Of a DNA stretch of 64,000 nt, positions 1 through 11,019 are shown one piece after another; position 1 is the first letter of the stretch; every line of letters starts with the position of its first letter. The DNA lies in assembly GCF_029761915.1 (NCBI RefSeq), contig NZ_CP121695.1, positions 4,617,501 to 4,681,500 of the forward strand, written 5' to 3'. This stretch comes from Bradyrhizobium sp. CB1650. Its GTDB lineage: Bacteria > Pseudomonadota > Alphaproteobacteria > Rhizobiales > Xanthobacteraceae. The notes beneath the pieces were generated by a model. That model had not been told where the DNA came from. It was given only the letters and a program-made list of their open reading frames with translations, and made no database searches. The translations under genes and the position numbers were made by a program.

Positions 1-57
1 GAGGGCCTGATCCGCACGCTGATGGCTTTCGACGAGCTCGCAAAGAACCCGGGCTGA
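1..57 (+). CDS. C-terminal fragment of an unidentified protein
   Basis: An open frame enters from the left edge and ends in EGLIRTLMAFDELAKNPG followed by TGA at 55-57. The stop overlaps the ATG of the MFS transporter (TGATG), so the two genes are probably co-transcribed and translationally coupled. Eighteen residues are too few to assign a family. Confidence 0.6.
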   Translation, partial: EGLIRTLMAFDELAKNPG

Positions 58-1265
58 TGCCGCAACGCGAGGCGCGGCCGCAAGATCACGGCTTGCCGGC
101 CGCGCTCTATGTCATCTCCGGTGCCAGCTTCGCCGCGGCGCTCTCGGCGCGTGCGCTGGATCCGGTGCTGCCGCACATCGCCGAGGATTTCAGCGTCAGC
201 ATCGCGACCGCCGCGGGTTTTTCGGCTGTCTTCGCCTTCACCTTCTCGATCATCCAGCCGCTGATCGGCGCTGCCGCCGATCTTTTCGGCAAGACGCGGC
301 TGATGATCGGTTGCCTCGCGCTGCTCGGTCTCGCCAACATTCTCGGCGCGCTCTCGACCTCGTTCTCGCTGCTGTTCGCGACCCGCATCCTTGCCGGCAT
401 CGGCTCCGGCGGCGTGTTTCCGATCGCACTGAGCCTGACCAGCGATCTGGTCGGACCGGAGAAGCGGCAGGTTGCGATCTCCCGCACGCTCGCCGGCGCC
501 ATGACCGGCAATCTGCTCGGCGCCTCGGCCTCGGGTCTGATCGGCGACTTCCTCGGCTGGCGCGGCGTGCTCGCGGTGCTCGGCGCGCTGGTGACAGTCG
601 CCTCGATCGCGGTGGCGGCGGGCTTTCACGGTGCGAAGATCAAGCATCCGCCCAAGACGAGCCTGTCGGCGCTGAAAGCCGGCTACCGCACCATCTTCAC
701 CAATCCGAACGCCTATGTGTGCTATTCGGCCGTATTCGTCGAAGGCTGCTGCGTGCTCGGCCTGTTTCCCTATATCGCCTCGTTCCTGTTCGACCTCGGG
801 CAGACCTCGCTGTCGATCGCCGGCATCGTCATCGCAGGCTTTGCGGTCGGCGGTCTGTTCTACACGCTGACTGTGTCGCGCCTGCTGCCGCGGCTCGGCG
901 TCAAGGGCATGATGATCGCAGGCATGACGCTGGTGGCCTCGCAGCTCGTCGCCGTCGCCTTCGGCCCGCGCTGGGAAATCCAGACACTAAACCTCGTGGT
1001 GATGGGCTGGGGTTTCTACATGGCCCATGGCTGCCTCCAGGTCTTTGCCAGCGAGCTCTCGGTGGAGGCGCGTGCGACCGCGCTGTCGCTGCACTCGTTC
1101 TTCTTCTTCATGGGGCAGACGGTCGGGCCGCTCGCCTATGGCCTCGGCTTGCAACATGCCGGCAAGATGTCGACCCTGGTCGCGAGCGCGGCGATCATGG
1201 TGGTGCTGGGCCTCGTTTGCGCGAGGCTGCTCAAACCGCGTGCGCCGTCCGACGCGCGCGGCTGA
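57..1265 (+). CDS. MFS transporter (12-TM drug/metabolite efflux type)
   Basis: A 402-residue, very hydrophobic protein with about 12 membrane segments, of normal length for the major facilitator superfamily. The loop between TM2 and TM3 reads GAAADLFGKTRLMIG, the family signature region (G-x3-D-x2-G-x-R/K). A glycine-rich TM4-TM5 region (RILAGIGSGGVFPIAL) resembles drug/H+ antiporters and arabinose-efflux-type permeases. The start codon overlaps the stop of the preceding gene, pointing to an operon with it. The substrate cannot be read from the sequence; export of a small organic compound is the family default. Confidence 0.85.
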   Translation: MPQREARPQDHGLPAALYVISGASFAAALSARALDPVLPHIAEDFSVSIATAAGFSAVFAFTFSIIQPLIGAAADLFGKTRLMIGCLALLGLANILGALSTSFSLLFATRILAGIGSGGVFPIALSLTSDLVGPEKRQVAISRTLAGAMTGNLLGASASGLIGDFLGWRGVLAVLGALVTVASIAVAAGFHGAKIKHPPKTSLSALKAGYRTIFTNPNAYVCYSAVFVEGCCVLGLFPYIASFLFDLGQTSLSIAGIVIAGFAVGGLFYTLTVSRLLPRLGVKGMMIAGMTLVASQLVAVAFGPRWEIQTLNLVVMGWGFYMAHGCLQVFASELSVEARATALSLHSFFFFMGQTVGPLAYGLGLQHAGKMSTLVASAAIMVVLGLVCARLLKPRAPSDARG

Positions 1266-1354
1266 CGGAGCGGAGTCGGCAAGTCGCTCCTGCGAAACCG
1301 CAGGCGCCCAGCCTGATATACTTCGAAACCGCGGAAGACGCAGCCGGTCCGCAG

Positions 1355-1807
1355 CTAGCCCCGCCCGCGATACGGCGCCACGCCTTGGTCCGGCACCCAC
1401 AGGCCCTTCGGTACGCGGCCGGTCTGCCAGAACACGTCGATCGGGATGCCGCCGCGCGGATACCAGTAGCCGCCGATCCGCAGGAATTTCGGCTTGATCT
1501 CGGCGGCGATGCGCTTGCCGATCATCACGGTGCAGTCTTCATGGAAGGCGCCGTGATTGCGGAAGCTGGCGATGTAGAGTTTCAGCGACTTCGACTCCAG
1601 CAGCCACGCGCCAGGTGCGTAGTCGATCATCAGATGCGCGAAGTCCGGCTGGCCCGTGACCGGGCAGAGCGAGGTGAATTCCGGCACGGTGAAGCGCACC
1701 AGATAGTCCGTGCCCGTTTGCGGATTGGGCACGCGGTCGAGCTGGGCTTCTTCGGGTGTGTGCGGCCATTCCACCGCGCGGCCGAGCTGAAGGGTCTTTT
1801 TCGCCAT
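1355..1807 (-). CDS. queF: NADPH-dependent 7-cyano-7-deazaguanine reductase QueF
   Basis: Reduces preQ0 to preQ1 in queuosine biosynthesis for tRNA. The 150-residue product is the size of the short, unimodular QueF type. The catalytic cysteine and general acid are in [11 protein letters not shown] (Cys48, Asp55). The NADPH-binding QueF motif is at about 70-78 (LESKSLKLY), and FRNHGAFHE follows as in the family. I start at 1807 (MAKKTLQLG) rather than at the upstream in-frame ATG at 1876, because the extra 23 codons run through a palindromic repeat and an AGGA-type ribosome site precedes the inner ATG. It stands alone; no queC, queD or queE lies nearby. Confidence 0.95.
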   Translation of the reverse strand: MAKKTLQLGRAVEWPHTPEEAQLDRVPNPQTGTDYLVRFTVPEFTSLCPVTGQPDFAHLMIDYAPGAWLLESKSLKLYIASFRNHGAFHEDCTVMIGKRIAAEIKPKFLRIGGYWYPRGGIPIDVFWQTGRVPKGLWVPDQGVAPYRGRG

Positions 1808-1822
1808 CCTCGTCATCCTTTG

Positions 1823-1870
1823 GAGCATGATCCGGAAAAGTGGCCACCGGTTTTCCGAAAGATCATGCTC
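1823..1870. repeat. Palindromic interspersed repeat (GAGCATGATCCGGAAAA family)
   Basis: GAGCATGATC-CGGAAAA on the left is mirrored by TTTTCCG-(A)-AGATCATGCTC on the right, giving an imperfect 48-bp palindrome with GTGGCCACCGG in the middle. I recall the same palindrome as a high-copy intergenic repeat in Bradyrhizobium and relatives. It sits just upstream of queF. Confidence 0.75.
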
Positions 1871-1882
1871 AGTCAAAAAGAG

Positions 1883-1909
1883 CTAGAGCGCGATAAGCTC
1901 GCGCTCTAG
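1883..1909 (-). terminator. Rho-independent terminator of the propeller gene
   Basis: A perfect 11-bp stem (CTAGAGCGCGA / TCGCGCTCTAG) with a 5-nt loop lies just past the stop at 1943. Read on the minus strand it is followed by CTCTTTTTGACT, so it has a short T run. It ends transcription of the minus-strand gene before queF. Confidence 0.7.
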
Positions 1910-1942
1910 AGGATGCCGGGATGAACGCAATTGGCGCCGCCG

Positions 1943-2920
1943 TCAACCGGCGGCGATGGTCTGGACCACGACGATCCGGTCGTTGCCGGATTCGCAGCCC
2001 CAGAGCTCGCCTGGCCGGCCGTCGAGCTGGCGGACATTCGCATTCGGCTTGTCGCTGGCGAACACGTTGAACTTCTCCGTCTGGGGATCAAATCGAACGA
2101 CCGCGTTGGCCGAGAAGTCGGTCAACCACACTTTGTCCTTGTCGTCGACATAGACCGCGTAGGTGCGGGGGCGCTCGCCCGGCAGTTTCCAGGTCTTCCA
2201 GGAGCCGTCAGCGGGATCGTGCACTGACACATGCCCGCTGTTCCACTCGCTGACCCAGATCCGGCTCTTCGAATCCGACCAGACGCGCCGTGAACCCTGG
2301 CCCGGCGTCGGCGGCTCGACCACCGCGGCATCGCCGGTCGCCGGATCGATCTTCGCGATATAACTGCCCGCGAGCGAGGCGTACCAAATGTCGCCCTTGG
2401 GCGTGACCGCGATGCCGTAGGGACCGACGCCCTTCGGCGCCCTGAACACGCTCATCTCGCCCGACTTCGGCGCGAGGCGGCCGTAATAGCCGGATTGTCC
2501 GGTGAACCAGTAGGTCCCGGACTTGTCGAACACGCCGGTGTTGAGATTGGCGTAGGCGAATTTCTCGGGCAGGCGGAACAGCGTGACCTTGAGGTCGCCC
2601 GGATCGACACGCGCGATCGCGTTCTGGCCACCCTCGGTGATCCAGGGCGCGCCATCGGGACCGATTGTCACGCCGTGGGGCGCTGCGCTCTGTCCGAGAC
2701 TGACGGTTTTGAACGAGCCATCCTTCGGATCGAGCCTGCCGAGCATGCCCTTGCCTTGCGCGGTGAACCAGACGCGTCCATCGGGTGCCGGGGCGAGATC
2801 GTGCAGGCCGATGCCGGGGCTGATCGGGAAATATTTCGTCCGGAACGGGCCCTCTTGGGCAAAACTTGGGCGGACCGTGAGAAGGGCGGCGCTCGAGGCG
2901 AGAAACTGGCGGCGATTCAT
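1943..2920 (-). CDS. Exported virginiamycin B lyase-like (streptogramin lyase family) beta-propeller
   Basis: A 325-residue protein beginning MNRRQFLASSAALLTVRPSFAQ. That is a twin-arginine-type signal (NRRQFLA) with a cleavage site after SFA, so the product is periplasmic. The rest consists of repeated blades with the Vgb pattern (PxGIxxxxxGxxWF/Y, for example GPYGIAVTPKGDIWYA and APHGVTIGPDGAPWIT), which identifies the Vgb/SMP-30-like propeller fold. True Vgb linearises streptogramin B in the cytoplasm. An exported version in a soil bacterium more likely binds or hydrolyses another lactone, or has no enzymatic role. A GAGG ribosome site precedes the ATG. It is divergent from eno. Confidence 0.8.
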   Translation of the reverse strand: MNRRQFLASSAALLTVRPSFAQEGPFRTKYFPISPGIGLHDLAPAPDGRVWFTAQGKGMLGRLDPKDGSFKTVSLGQSAAPHGVTIGPDGAPWITEGGQNAIARVDPGDLKVTLFRLPEKFAYANLNTGVFDKSGTYWFTGQSGYYGRLAPKSGEMSVFRAPKGVGPYGIAVTPKGDIWYASLAGSYIAKIDPATGDAAVVEPPTPGQGSRRVWSDSKSRIWVSEWNSGHVSVHDPADGSWKTWKLPGERPRTYAVYVDDKDKVWLTDFSANAVVRFDPQTEKFNVFASDKPNANVRQLDGRPGELWGCESGNDRIVVVQTIAAG

Positions 2921-2947
2921 GGCGTTACCTCGACTGTTTCAGATTGA

Positions 2948-4381
<1,434 letters not shown>

Positions 4382-4414
4382 GCCGGCGCTTGGACAGAAC
4401 AGGGGAGGATCGAC

Positions 4415-5554
4415 ATGAGCGACGGCAAGACTGGACTGCAACTGCGTTCGCTGATCAAGGCGAGTGGTGAGCTGGAAATCTCGCTCGTCGACGTGCCGAC
4501 CCCCGAACCCGCCGCGGACGAGGTCGTCGTCCGCGTCGAGGCGACACCGATCAACCCGTCCGACCTCGGCCTGCTCGTCGGCGCTGCCGACATGAGCACG
4601 GCCAAGGCCTCGGGCAGCAAACAGTCTCCGGTGATCACTGCGCAGGTGCCCGCGGCCGCGCTGCGGGCGATGGCGGGCCGGCTCGACCAGTCGATGCCTG
4701 TCGGCAATGAAGGCGCCGGCGTTGTCATTGCCACAGGCTCGTCAGATGCCGCGAAGGCGCTGATGGGCAAGACGGTGGCGATGATCGGCGGCGCGATGTA
4801 CGCGCAATATCGCACGCTGAAGGTGAGGGAGTGCCTGCCGCTGCCGGCCGGCACCACGCCCGCTGAAGGTGCCTCCTGCTTCGTCAATCCGCTCACCGCG
4901 CTCGGCATGACCGAGACCATGCGGCGCGAAGGCCACAAGGCGCTGGTGCACACCGCGGCGGCCTCCAATCTCGGGCAGATGCTGAACAGGATCTGCATCA
5001 AGGATGGCATTGCGCTCGTCAACATCGTGCGCAGCAAGGAGCAGGCGGACATCCTGAAGAAGATCGGCGCAAAGTATGTCGTCGATTCCACCGCGCCGAG
5101 CTTCCTTGGCGATCTCACCGATGCGCTGGTCGAAACCGGTGCGACCATCGCCTTCGATGCCATCGGTGGCGGCAAGCTCGCCGGCGACATTCTCAATTGC
5201 ATGGAAGCCGCGATCAACAAGACCGCGAAGGAATATAGCCGATACGGCTCCAACGTGCACAAGCAGGTCTATGTCTACGGCGCGCTCGACACGCGTCCGA
5301 TCGAACTGCCGCGCGGCTTCGGCATGGCCTGGGGCGTCGGCGGCTGGCTGCTGTTTCCATTCCTGATGAAGGTCGGGCAGGCCGATGCCGCCAAGCTCCG
5401 TCAGCGCGTGGTCGACGAATTGAAGACCACCTTTTCGAGCCACTACACCAGGGTGGTCTCGCTCCAGGAGGCGCTCGACCCTGCCAACATCGCCGTGTAC
5501 GCCAAACGGGCAACCGGTGAAAAATTCCTCATCAACCCAAATAAATCTTCGTGA
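4415..5554 (+). CDS. Medium-chain dehydrogenase/reductase, quinone-oxidoreductase type
   Basis: A 379-residue protein starting 33 bp after eno behind a strong GGGGAGG ribosome site. It has an N-terminal GroES-like domain (about 10-160; [21 protein letters not shown]) and a Rossmann domain (about 165-330; [40 protein letters not shown]). The zinc ligands of alcohol dehydrogenases are absent, so it belongs to the zinc-free NADPH:quinone or enoyl reductase branch. An insertion after the first strand (about 55-90) is longer than usual. The substrate is unknown. Confidence 0.85.
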   Translation: MSDGKTGLQLRSLIKASGELEISLVDVPTPEPAADEVVVRVEATPINPSDLGLLVGAADMSTAKASGSKQSPVITAQVPAAALRAMAGRLDQSMPVGNEGAGVVIATGSSDAAKALMGKTVAMIGGAMYAQYRTLKVRECLPLPAGTTPAEGASCFVNPLTALGMTETMRREGHKALVHTAAASNLGQMLNRICIKDGIALVNIVRSKEQADILKKIGAKYVVDSTAPSFLGDLTDALVETGATIAFDAIGGGKLAGDILNCMEAAINKTAKEYSRYGSNVHKQVYVYGALDTRPIELPRGFGMAWGVGGWLLFPFLMKVGQADAAKLRQRVVDELKTTFSSHYTRVVSLQEALDPANIAVYAKRATGEKFLINPNKSS

Positions 5555-5664
5555 TCTGCGACGGCACGCCATCCAAAGAAGGTCTTGCCTTCTGAGCGAA
5601 GCGGGAGAACATTCGCGCCGCAATTGAAAGCGGGGCAACCGCACGCACAGAAGGGGACATCTCC

Positions 5665-6660
5665 ATGACCGATCTCAATCGCCGCCATTTGCTCGCGGGC
5701 GCCGCCGCCGTCGGCGCGGCTGCCGTGACCGGACTGGGACCGACCGTTGCCAACGCCGCAGTGCCGCAAAGCGGGGCACAGGCGCCGGGCTTCTACCGCT
5801 ACAAGGTCGGCAGCTTCGAGTGCACCTCGATCAATGACGGTGCGCGCAGCTTCCCGATGCCGGACAAGTTCGTCGTCAACATCCCGAAGGAGGAGGCGCT
5901 CGCCGCCGCCGACGCCGCCTACATGCCGAAGGGCATGGTCACGGTGCCGTTCAATCCGCAGCTCATCAACACCGGCAGCAAGCTGGTGCTGATCGACAGC
6001 GGCAACGGCATTGCGAATTTCGAGGCGAGCAAGGGCGCGGTCGGACGCACCCTGCAGAACCTCGCGGCGGCCGGCGTCGATCCCAAGAGCATCGACATCG
6101 TGCTGCTGTCGCATCTGCATCCCGACCACACCAACGGCATCCGCTTGGCGGACGGCTCGCTTGCCTTCCCGAACGCGGAGATCATGGTGCCGGCGAAGGA
6201 CTGGGCGTTCTGGGCCAGCGAGGAGAACGCGGGCAAGGCCTCCAGCGACATGATGAAGAACTACTTCGCAAACGTGAAGAAGACGTTCGCAGGCCTTGAG
6301 TCCAAAGTAACGAAGTACGAATGGGGCAAGGAAGTCGCGCCCGGCATCACCTCGATCGCGACGCCCGGCCATACACCTGGCCACACCTCGTTCGCGGTTG
6401 CCTCGGACAATGCGAAAGTGCTGATCCAGTCCGACGTCACCAACATTCCGGAGCTGTTCCTGCGCAATCCGGATTGGCATGTGGCGTTCGACACCGATGG
6501 CGCCCTCGCACAGGAGACGCGCCACAAGTTCTACGACATGGCGGCGGCGGAGAAGGCGACGGTCGTCGGCTTCCACTTCACCTTCCCCTCGGTCGGCCAT
6601 GTCGAAAAGGACGGCGCCAAGTATCGCCTGATCCCGTCGGCCTGGAATCCGACGATCTGA
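5665..6660 (+). CDS. Tat-exported metallo-beta-lactamase-fold hydrolase
   Basis: A 331-residue protein. MTDLNRRHLLAGAAAVGAAAV is a twin-arginine signal ending near VANAA, so the enzyme should fold with its metals in the cytoplasm and be exported. The metal motif SHLHPDHTNG (HxHxDH) is complete. Further ligands are in TPGHTPGH and SDVTN, and a C-terminal GFHFTFPSVGH supplies the last histidine. This layout fits the broad glyoxalase II/quorum-quenching lactonase/alkylsulfatase-like group; the substrate cannot be deduced. AAGGGG precedes the ATG. A hairpin terminator follows the stop. Confidence 0.88.
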   Translation: MTDLNRRHLLAGAAAVGAAAVTGLGPTVANAAVPQSGAQAPGFYRYKVGSFECTSINDGARSFPMPDKFVVNIPKEEALAAADAAYMPKGMVTVPFNPQLINTGSKLVLIDSGNGIANFEASKGAVGRTLQNLAAAGVDPKSIDIVLLSHLHPDHTNGIRLADGSLAFPNAEIMVPAKDWAFWASEENAGKASSDMMKNYFANVKKTFAGLESKVTKYEWGKEVAPGITSIATPGHTPGHTSFAVASDNAKVLIQSDVTNIPELFLRNPDWHVAFDTDGALAQETRHKFYDMAAAEKATVVGFHFTFPSVGHVEKDGAKYRLIPSAWNPTI

Positions 6661-6680
6661 TCACACTTGGCTTTCCGAAT

Positions 6681-6713
6681 ATCAGGCCGCCTCCGGGCGG
6701 CCTGATTGCTTTG
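6681..6713 (+). terminator. Hairpin terminator after the MBL-fold gene
   Basis: A perfect 11-bp stem ATCAGGCCGCC / GGCGGCCTGAT with a TCCG loop (6681-6706) lies 20 bp after the stop and is followed by a weak T-rich tail (TGCTTT). Confidence 0.65.
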
Positions 6714-6832
6714 CGCAACGGTTCATTTCCGCGAACGCAGCGTTTCCAAATCGGCACGGTTCATGCACTTGCATCCACTGGTGCGGCCGGATTAAGTGCA
6801 GCGCTATCCCGCTGGAGATTAAGGACACCACC

Positions 6833-7384
6833 ATGGCCTATCAGATCGTTACGCTCGTCGGCAGCCTGCGCAAGGAAGGATTTTCCATCAAGATCGCCAA
6901 TGCCCTCGCCAAGCTTGCCCCGAGCTCGCTCTCGCTCGAAGTGGTGACGCCGGCGGGCATCTCCTTCTTCAATCAGGACCTCGAGGGCGCGCCGCCCTCC
7001 GACTGGCTGGCCTTCCGTGAAAAGCTCCAGAAGTCGAACGGCGTGCTGTTCGTCACCCCGGAATACAACCGCTCGATCCCGGGCGTGCTAAAGAACGCCA
7101 TCGATGTCGCCTCGCGGCCTTATGGCAAGAGCTCGTTCAACGGCAAGCCGGTCGGCATCGTCTCCAACTCGCCGGGCCCGCTCGGTGGTGTCAGCGCGGC
7201 CAAGCATCTCCAGAACATCCTGCCCGGCATTGCCGGCCCGATCCTGCAGCAGCCGGAGATCTACCTGAACGGCGTCGGCGACGCCTTCGACGCCGCAGGC
7301 AACCTGACCAAGGACTCCCTGAAAACCGTCCTGCAGCAGTACCTCGACGCCTTCGCCGCGCATGTGGCGAAGAACCAGGGCTGA
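6833..7384 (+). CDS. NAD(P)H-dependent FMN reductase (ChrR/YieF family)
   Basis: A 183-residue flavodoxin-fold protein, the usual length for the family. The FMN phosphate loop is GSLRKEGFSIKIANAL near the N-terminus. The family signature TPEYNRSIPGVLKNAIDVASRP and the loop NSPGPLGGVSAAKHL are present. Family members reduce quinones, chromate or azo dyes with a bound FMN and protect against oxidative stress. It has its own upstream gap and is probably transcribed alone. Confidence 0.92.
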   Translation: MAYQIVTLVGSLRKEGFSIKIANALAKLAPSSLSLEVVTPAGISFFNQDLEGAPPSDWLAFREKLQKSNGVLFVTPEYNRSIPGVLKNAIDVASRPYGKSSFNGKPVGIVSNSPGPLGGVSAAKHLQNILPGIAGPILQQPEIYLNGVGDAFDAAGNLTKDSLKTVLQQYLDAFAAHVAKNQG

Positions 7385-7412
7385 CGGCCTCCAGACAAAA
7401 CCATCTCAACCC

Positions 7413-7541
7413 TCCGTCATGGCCGGGCATAGCCGTCCGAAGGGCGGCGTCGCTTCCGCTTGCCTATGTCCCGGCCATCCACGCCTTCGCAGCCGTGACA
7501 AAGAACGTGGATGCCCGGCACAAGGCCGGGCATGACGTGTG
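7413..7541. repeat. Interspersed repeat (CCGTCATGGCCGGGCAT family)
   Basis: CCGTCATGGCCGGGCATAG at the left is mirrored by GCCGGGCATGACG at the right, with an inner CCCGGCCATCCACG / CGTGGATGCCCGG pair. The product is a nested hairpin about 125 nt long between the FMN reductase and ftsB. A shorter relative is at 36897-36931. I recall this type as common in Bradyrhizobium intergenic regions. Confidence 0.65.
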
Positions 7542-7640
7542 GAAGCACAGTGCCATTTTTTGCGGCCGCGTGTTTTGTCCGAGGGCTGGGGCAGGGGGCA
7601 ATTAGCACTCCCTTAACCAACCTGTCCCATCTTGCCGGAT

Positions 7641-7958
7641 ATGGTCACCCGTGCGCGCCTGAAGTCGATCCTGACCGGCCTTGCCCTCTACACGATGGCC
7701 GCCGCCATCGTCGGCTATTTCGGCATCAACGCCTATACCGGCAAGTACGGCCTGAACGCGCGCCAGGAGCTCGACCAGGAGATCATAGCGCTCACCAGCG
7801 AGCTGGCGCAGCTCAAGCGCGAGCGCGCCAGGAGCGAGCAGCGCGTGTCACTGCTCCGCAGGGAAAAGATCGACCCGGATATGCTGGACGAGCGGGCGCG
7901 CTTCCAGCTCGACTACGTCAATCCGCATGATCTCGTTCGGATGAACCCGACGAACTGA
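7641..7958 (+). CDS. ftsB: Septum formation initiator FtsB/DivIC family protein
   Basis: A 105-residue single-pass inner-membrane protein of the divisome. A short cytoplasmic N-terminus precedes one membrane segment (about 10-30; ILTGLALYTMAAAIVGYFGI), then a periplasmic coiled coil (about 40-75; QELDQEIIALTSELAQLKRE) and a conserved tail DPDMLDERARFQLDYV. The eno-ftsB-pdhA neighbourhood is the standard alphaproteobacterial one. An in-frame TTG at 7632 is possible, but the ATG matches the family start better. TTAACC at 7615-7620 could be part of a cell-cycle regulator site, which I cannot confirm. Confidence 0.9.
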   Translation: MVTRARLKSILTGLALYTMAAAIVGYFGINAYTGKYGLNARQELDQEIIALTSELAQLKRERARSEQRVSLLRREKIDPDMLDERARFQLDYVNPHDLVRMNPTN

Positions 7959-8106
7959 CGCTTTCCGAACCTTCCGAACCCGGTCTCGAAAGTCGGCGCC
8001 GGAATCCGATGGCCTCGCATCGAAAGTCGTAAAGCGTTGCCGGATTGCCGCCTTGACGGCGGCGCTGCGACGGGGTCATGGCTTGGCCGGGTGGTGCCGC
8101 CCAAGG

Positions 8107-8120
8107 TTGACGCAGATCAA
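8107..8120 (+). promoter_or_regulatory. FixK/FNR-type box upstream of the GAF-Fis regulator
   Basis: TTGACGCAGATCAA fits the FixK2 consensus TTGA-N6-TCAA and matches the FNR palindrome TTGAT-N4-ATCAA except for one base. Its centre lies about 31 bp upstream of a TAGACT -10 hexamer, which places it near -41 of the predicted start, the normal position for a class II FNR/FixK activator. Confidence 0.7.
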
Positions 8121-8141
8121 TCAGGCCGTGCCGGCACCGCC

Positions 8142-8147
8142 TAGACT
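8142..8147 (+). promoter_or_regulatory. -10 element of the FixK-type promoter
   Basis: TAGACT lies at the spacing expected from the FixK box for activation at -41.5. The predicted transcription start is near 8154, so the ribosome site GGAGGA (8154-8159) would sit at the very 5' end of the mRNA. Confidence 0.45.
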
Positions 8148-8166
8148 GTTCCCGGAGGAAACAGTG

Positions 8167-9126
8167 ATGAATGGGCCAATGTCCCGGCATCACGCGGCCC
8201 GAGTCGAGGCTGCCATCGCGTCAGGCCAGGCGGCCCGCTCCGCGCTCGTGGCCTCATGGCGCCGTTCGTCGCGACTACATCATCTCGATCCTGCCGGCCG
8301 CAGCCCGCCGCTGCGGCTGAGCGAAGCCGAACTGCGCCAGGCGCGCGAGCGCATCGCGCCGCTTCTTGCAGCCGCGCAAGCTGCGATGGACCGGCTTTAT
8401 CAGGCTGTGGGCGCTGCCGGCTGCTGCGTGCTGCTCGCCGACGGCGAGGGCGTTCCGGTCGACCGTCGCGGCACGCCGGCGGACGACGCGACGTTTCAAT
8501 CCTGGGGCCTGTGGACCGGTGCGCTGTGGAGCGAGGAGCACGAAGGCACTAACGGCATCGGCACCTGCGTCGTCGAGCAGCGGCCGCTGACGATCGACCG
8601 CGACCAGCACTTCTTCACCCGCAATACGCTTCTGAGCTGCACCGCCGTTCCGATCTACGACCATAACGGGATGTTTGCCGCCGTGCTCGACGTCTCCTCC
8701 TGCCGCGCCGACCGGACCGACGCCTTCTCCAGCCTGATCGCGCTTGCGGCAGGTGAAGCGGCAAGGCGCATCGAGGCCGATCTGTTTCGCCGCGCCTTTG
8801 CCCATGCCCGCATCGTACTGACGCCTGCCTCCGATGGCCAGGGCGGAGGCCTTGTCGCGGTCGATGCGGACGATCTCGTGATAGGTGCGACTCGATCTGC
8901 CCGGGTGGGACTCGGGATCGGGTCCGGCCGCCCGCTACGGCCGGTGCCTGCGGCCGATCTTCTCGGCGGCGATACGACGCGCGACCATCTTGCCGGCGGT
9001 CAGCGCGCCGTGTTGCAACGGGCGTTGCTGCGCGCAGACGGCAACATCTCGGCCGCCGCCAAGGCGCTCGGCGTCAGCCGCGCCACGCTGCATCGAAAGC
9101 TCAAGCGGTTTGAGCTGAAGCACTGA
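8167..9126 (+). CDS. AcoR-like transcriptional regulator: GAF plus Fis-type HTH, no AAA+ domain
   Basis: A 319-residue regulator. Residues about 60-205 form a GAF sensor domain (SEEHEGTNGIGTCVVEQRPLTI, FTRNTLLSCTAVPIYDHNG). A PAS-like linker follows (VAVDADDLVIGATRSARVGLG), as in AcoR-type activators. The C-terminus is a Fis-type helix-turn-helix (GNISAAAKALGVSRATLHRK). The central AAA+ sigma-54 activation domain (about 240 residues) of AcoR proteins is missing, with no GAFTGA or Walker motifs, so it should act on a normal sigma factor. I start at ATG 8167 behind GGAGGA rather than the upstream in-frame ATG 8053. The next gene on the strand is an aldehyde dehydrogenase, its likely target. Confidence 0.88.
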   Translation: MNGPMSRHHAARVEAAIASGQAARSALVASWRRSSRLHHLDPAGRSPPLRLSEAELRQARERIAPLLAAAQAAMDRLYQAVGAAGCCVLLADGEGVPVDRRGTPADDATFQSWGLWTGALWSEEHEGTNGIGTCVVEQRPLTIDRDQHFFTRNTLLSCTAVPIYDHNGMFAAVLDVSSCRADRTDAFSSLIALAAGEAARRIEADLFRRAFAHARIVLTPASDGQGGGLVAVDADDLVIGATRSARVGLGIGSGRPLRPVPAADLLGGDTTRDHLAGGQRAVLQRALLRADGNISAAAKALGVSRATLHRKLKRFELKH

Positions 9127-9150
9127 GAATTTCCGCCCTCATGTGAACTG

Positions 9151-9266
9151 CTGGACCCTCATGGTGAGGAGACCGCGAAGCGGTCGTCTCGAACCATGAA
9201 AGGCCCCGCTATGCCCGCGGCCATCCTTCGAGACGCGCGCAAGGGCGCGCGCCTTAGGATGAGGTC
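9151..9266. repeat. Interspersed palindromic repeat (CCCTCATGGTGAGGAG family)
   Basis: The element runs from GACCCTCATGGTGAGGAG to CCTTAGGATGAGGTC. Inside are the hairpins GACCGC-GAA-GCGGTC and GCGCGC-AAGG-GCGCGC, with inverted halves (TCTCGAACCATGA / ATCCTTCGAGA). It fills most of the 304-bp gap between the regulator and the aldehyde dehydrogenase. I recall this family as frequent in Bradyrhizobium. Confidence 0.65.
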
Positions 9267-9287
9267 CGCGCGTGTTGCCGCAGCGAG

Positions 9288-9305
9288 TGTCGCAGAACTG
9301 CGACA
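9288..9305 (+). promoter_or_regulatory. 18-bp dyad upstream of the aldehyde dehydrogenase gene
   Basis: TGTCGCAG-AA-CTGCGACA is a perfect 8-2-8 palindrome, 126 bp before the start codon. It has the TGT-N12-ACA form expected for a Fis-type HTH dimer (NifA uses TGT-N10-ACA), so it is a good candidate site for the AcoR-like regulator encoded just upstream. I see no clear -24/-12 sigma-54 promoter between it and the gene. Confidence 0.55.
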
Positions 9306-9430
9306 GGTCGGCCTGACCGTCGCTTCCTCCCGGGCTGACAGGTAACGCCTCCCGCGAGATTGTCAGCGCAAGTCGCATAGGCGCAAACGCACGCGACGAA
9401 TTGCGCAAACAACAACATCGGGAGTGATCG

Positions 9431-10948
<1,518 letters not shown>

Positions 10949-10957
10949 CAGGGTCTT

Positions 10958-11019
10958 GATCGGCGTAGCCGACAAGGTGATCGGTGTAGCCGACAAGGCG
11001 ATCGGCGGAGCGGAGAGGG
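10958..11019 (+). repeat. 21-bp tandem repeat, about three units
   Basis: Units at 10958-10978 and 10979-10999 (GATCGGCGTAGCCGACAAGG, one mismatch between them) are followed by a decayed third copy at 11000-11019. They lie 10 bp after the stop of the aldehyde dehydrogenase and are not part of a supported gene. Confidence 0.8.

Noticed and set aside
311..1909. 532-codon plus-strand frame overlapping the MFS gene and queF
   Set aside because: The first part is an out-of-frame Arg-rich reading of the transporter, and the rest is antisense to queF.
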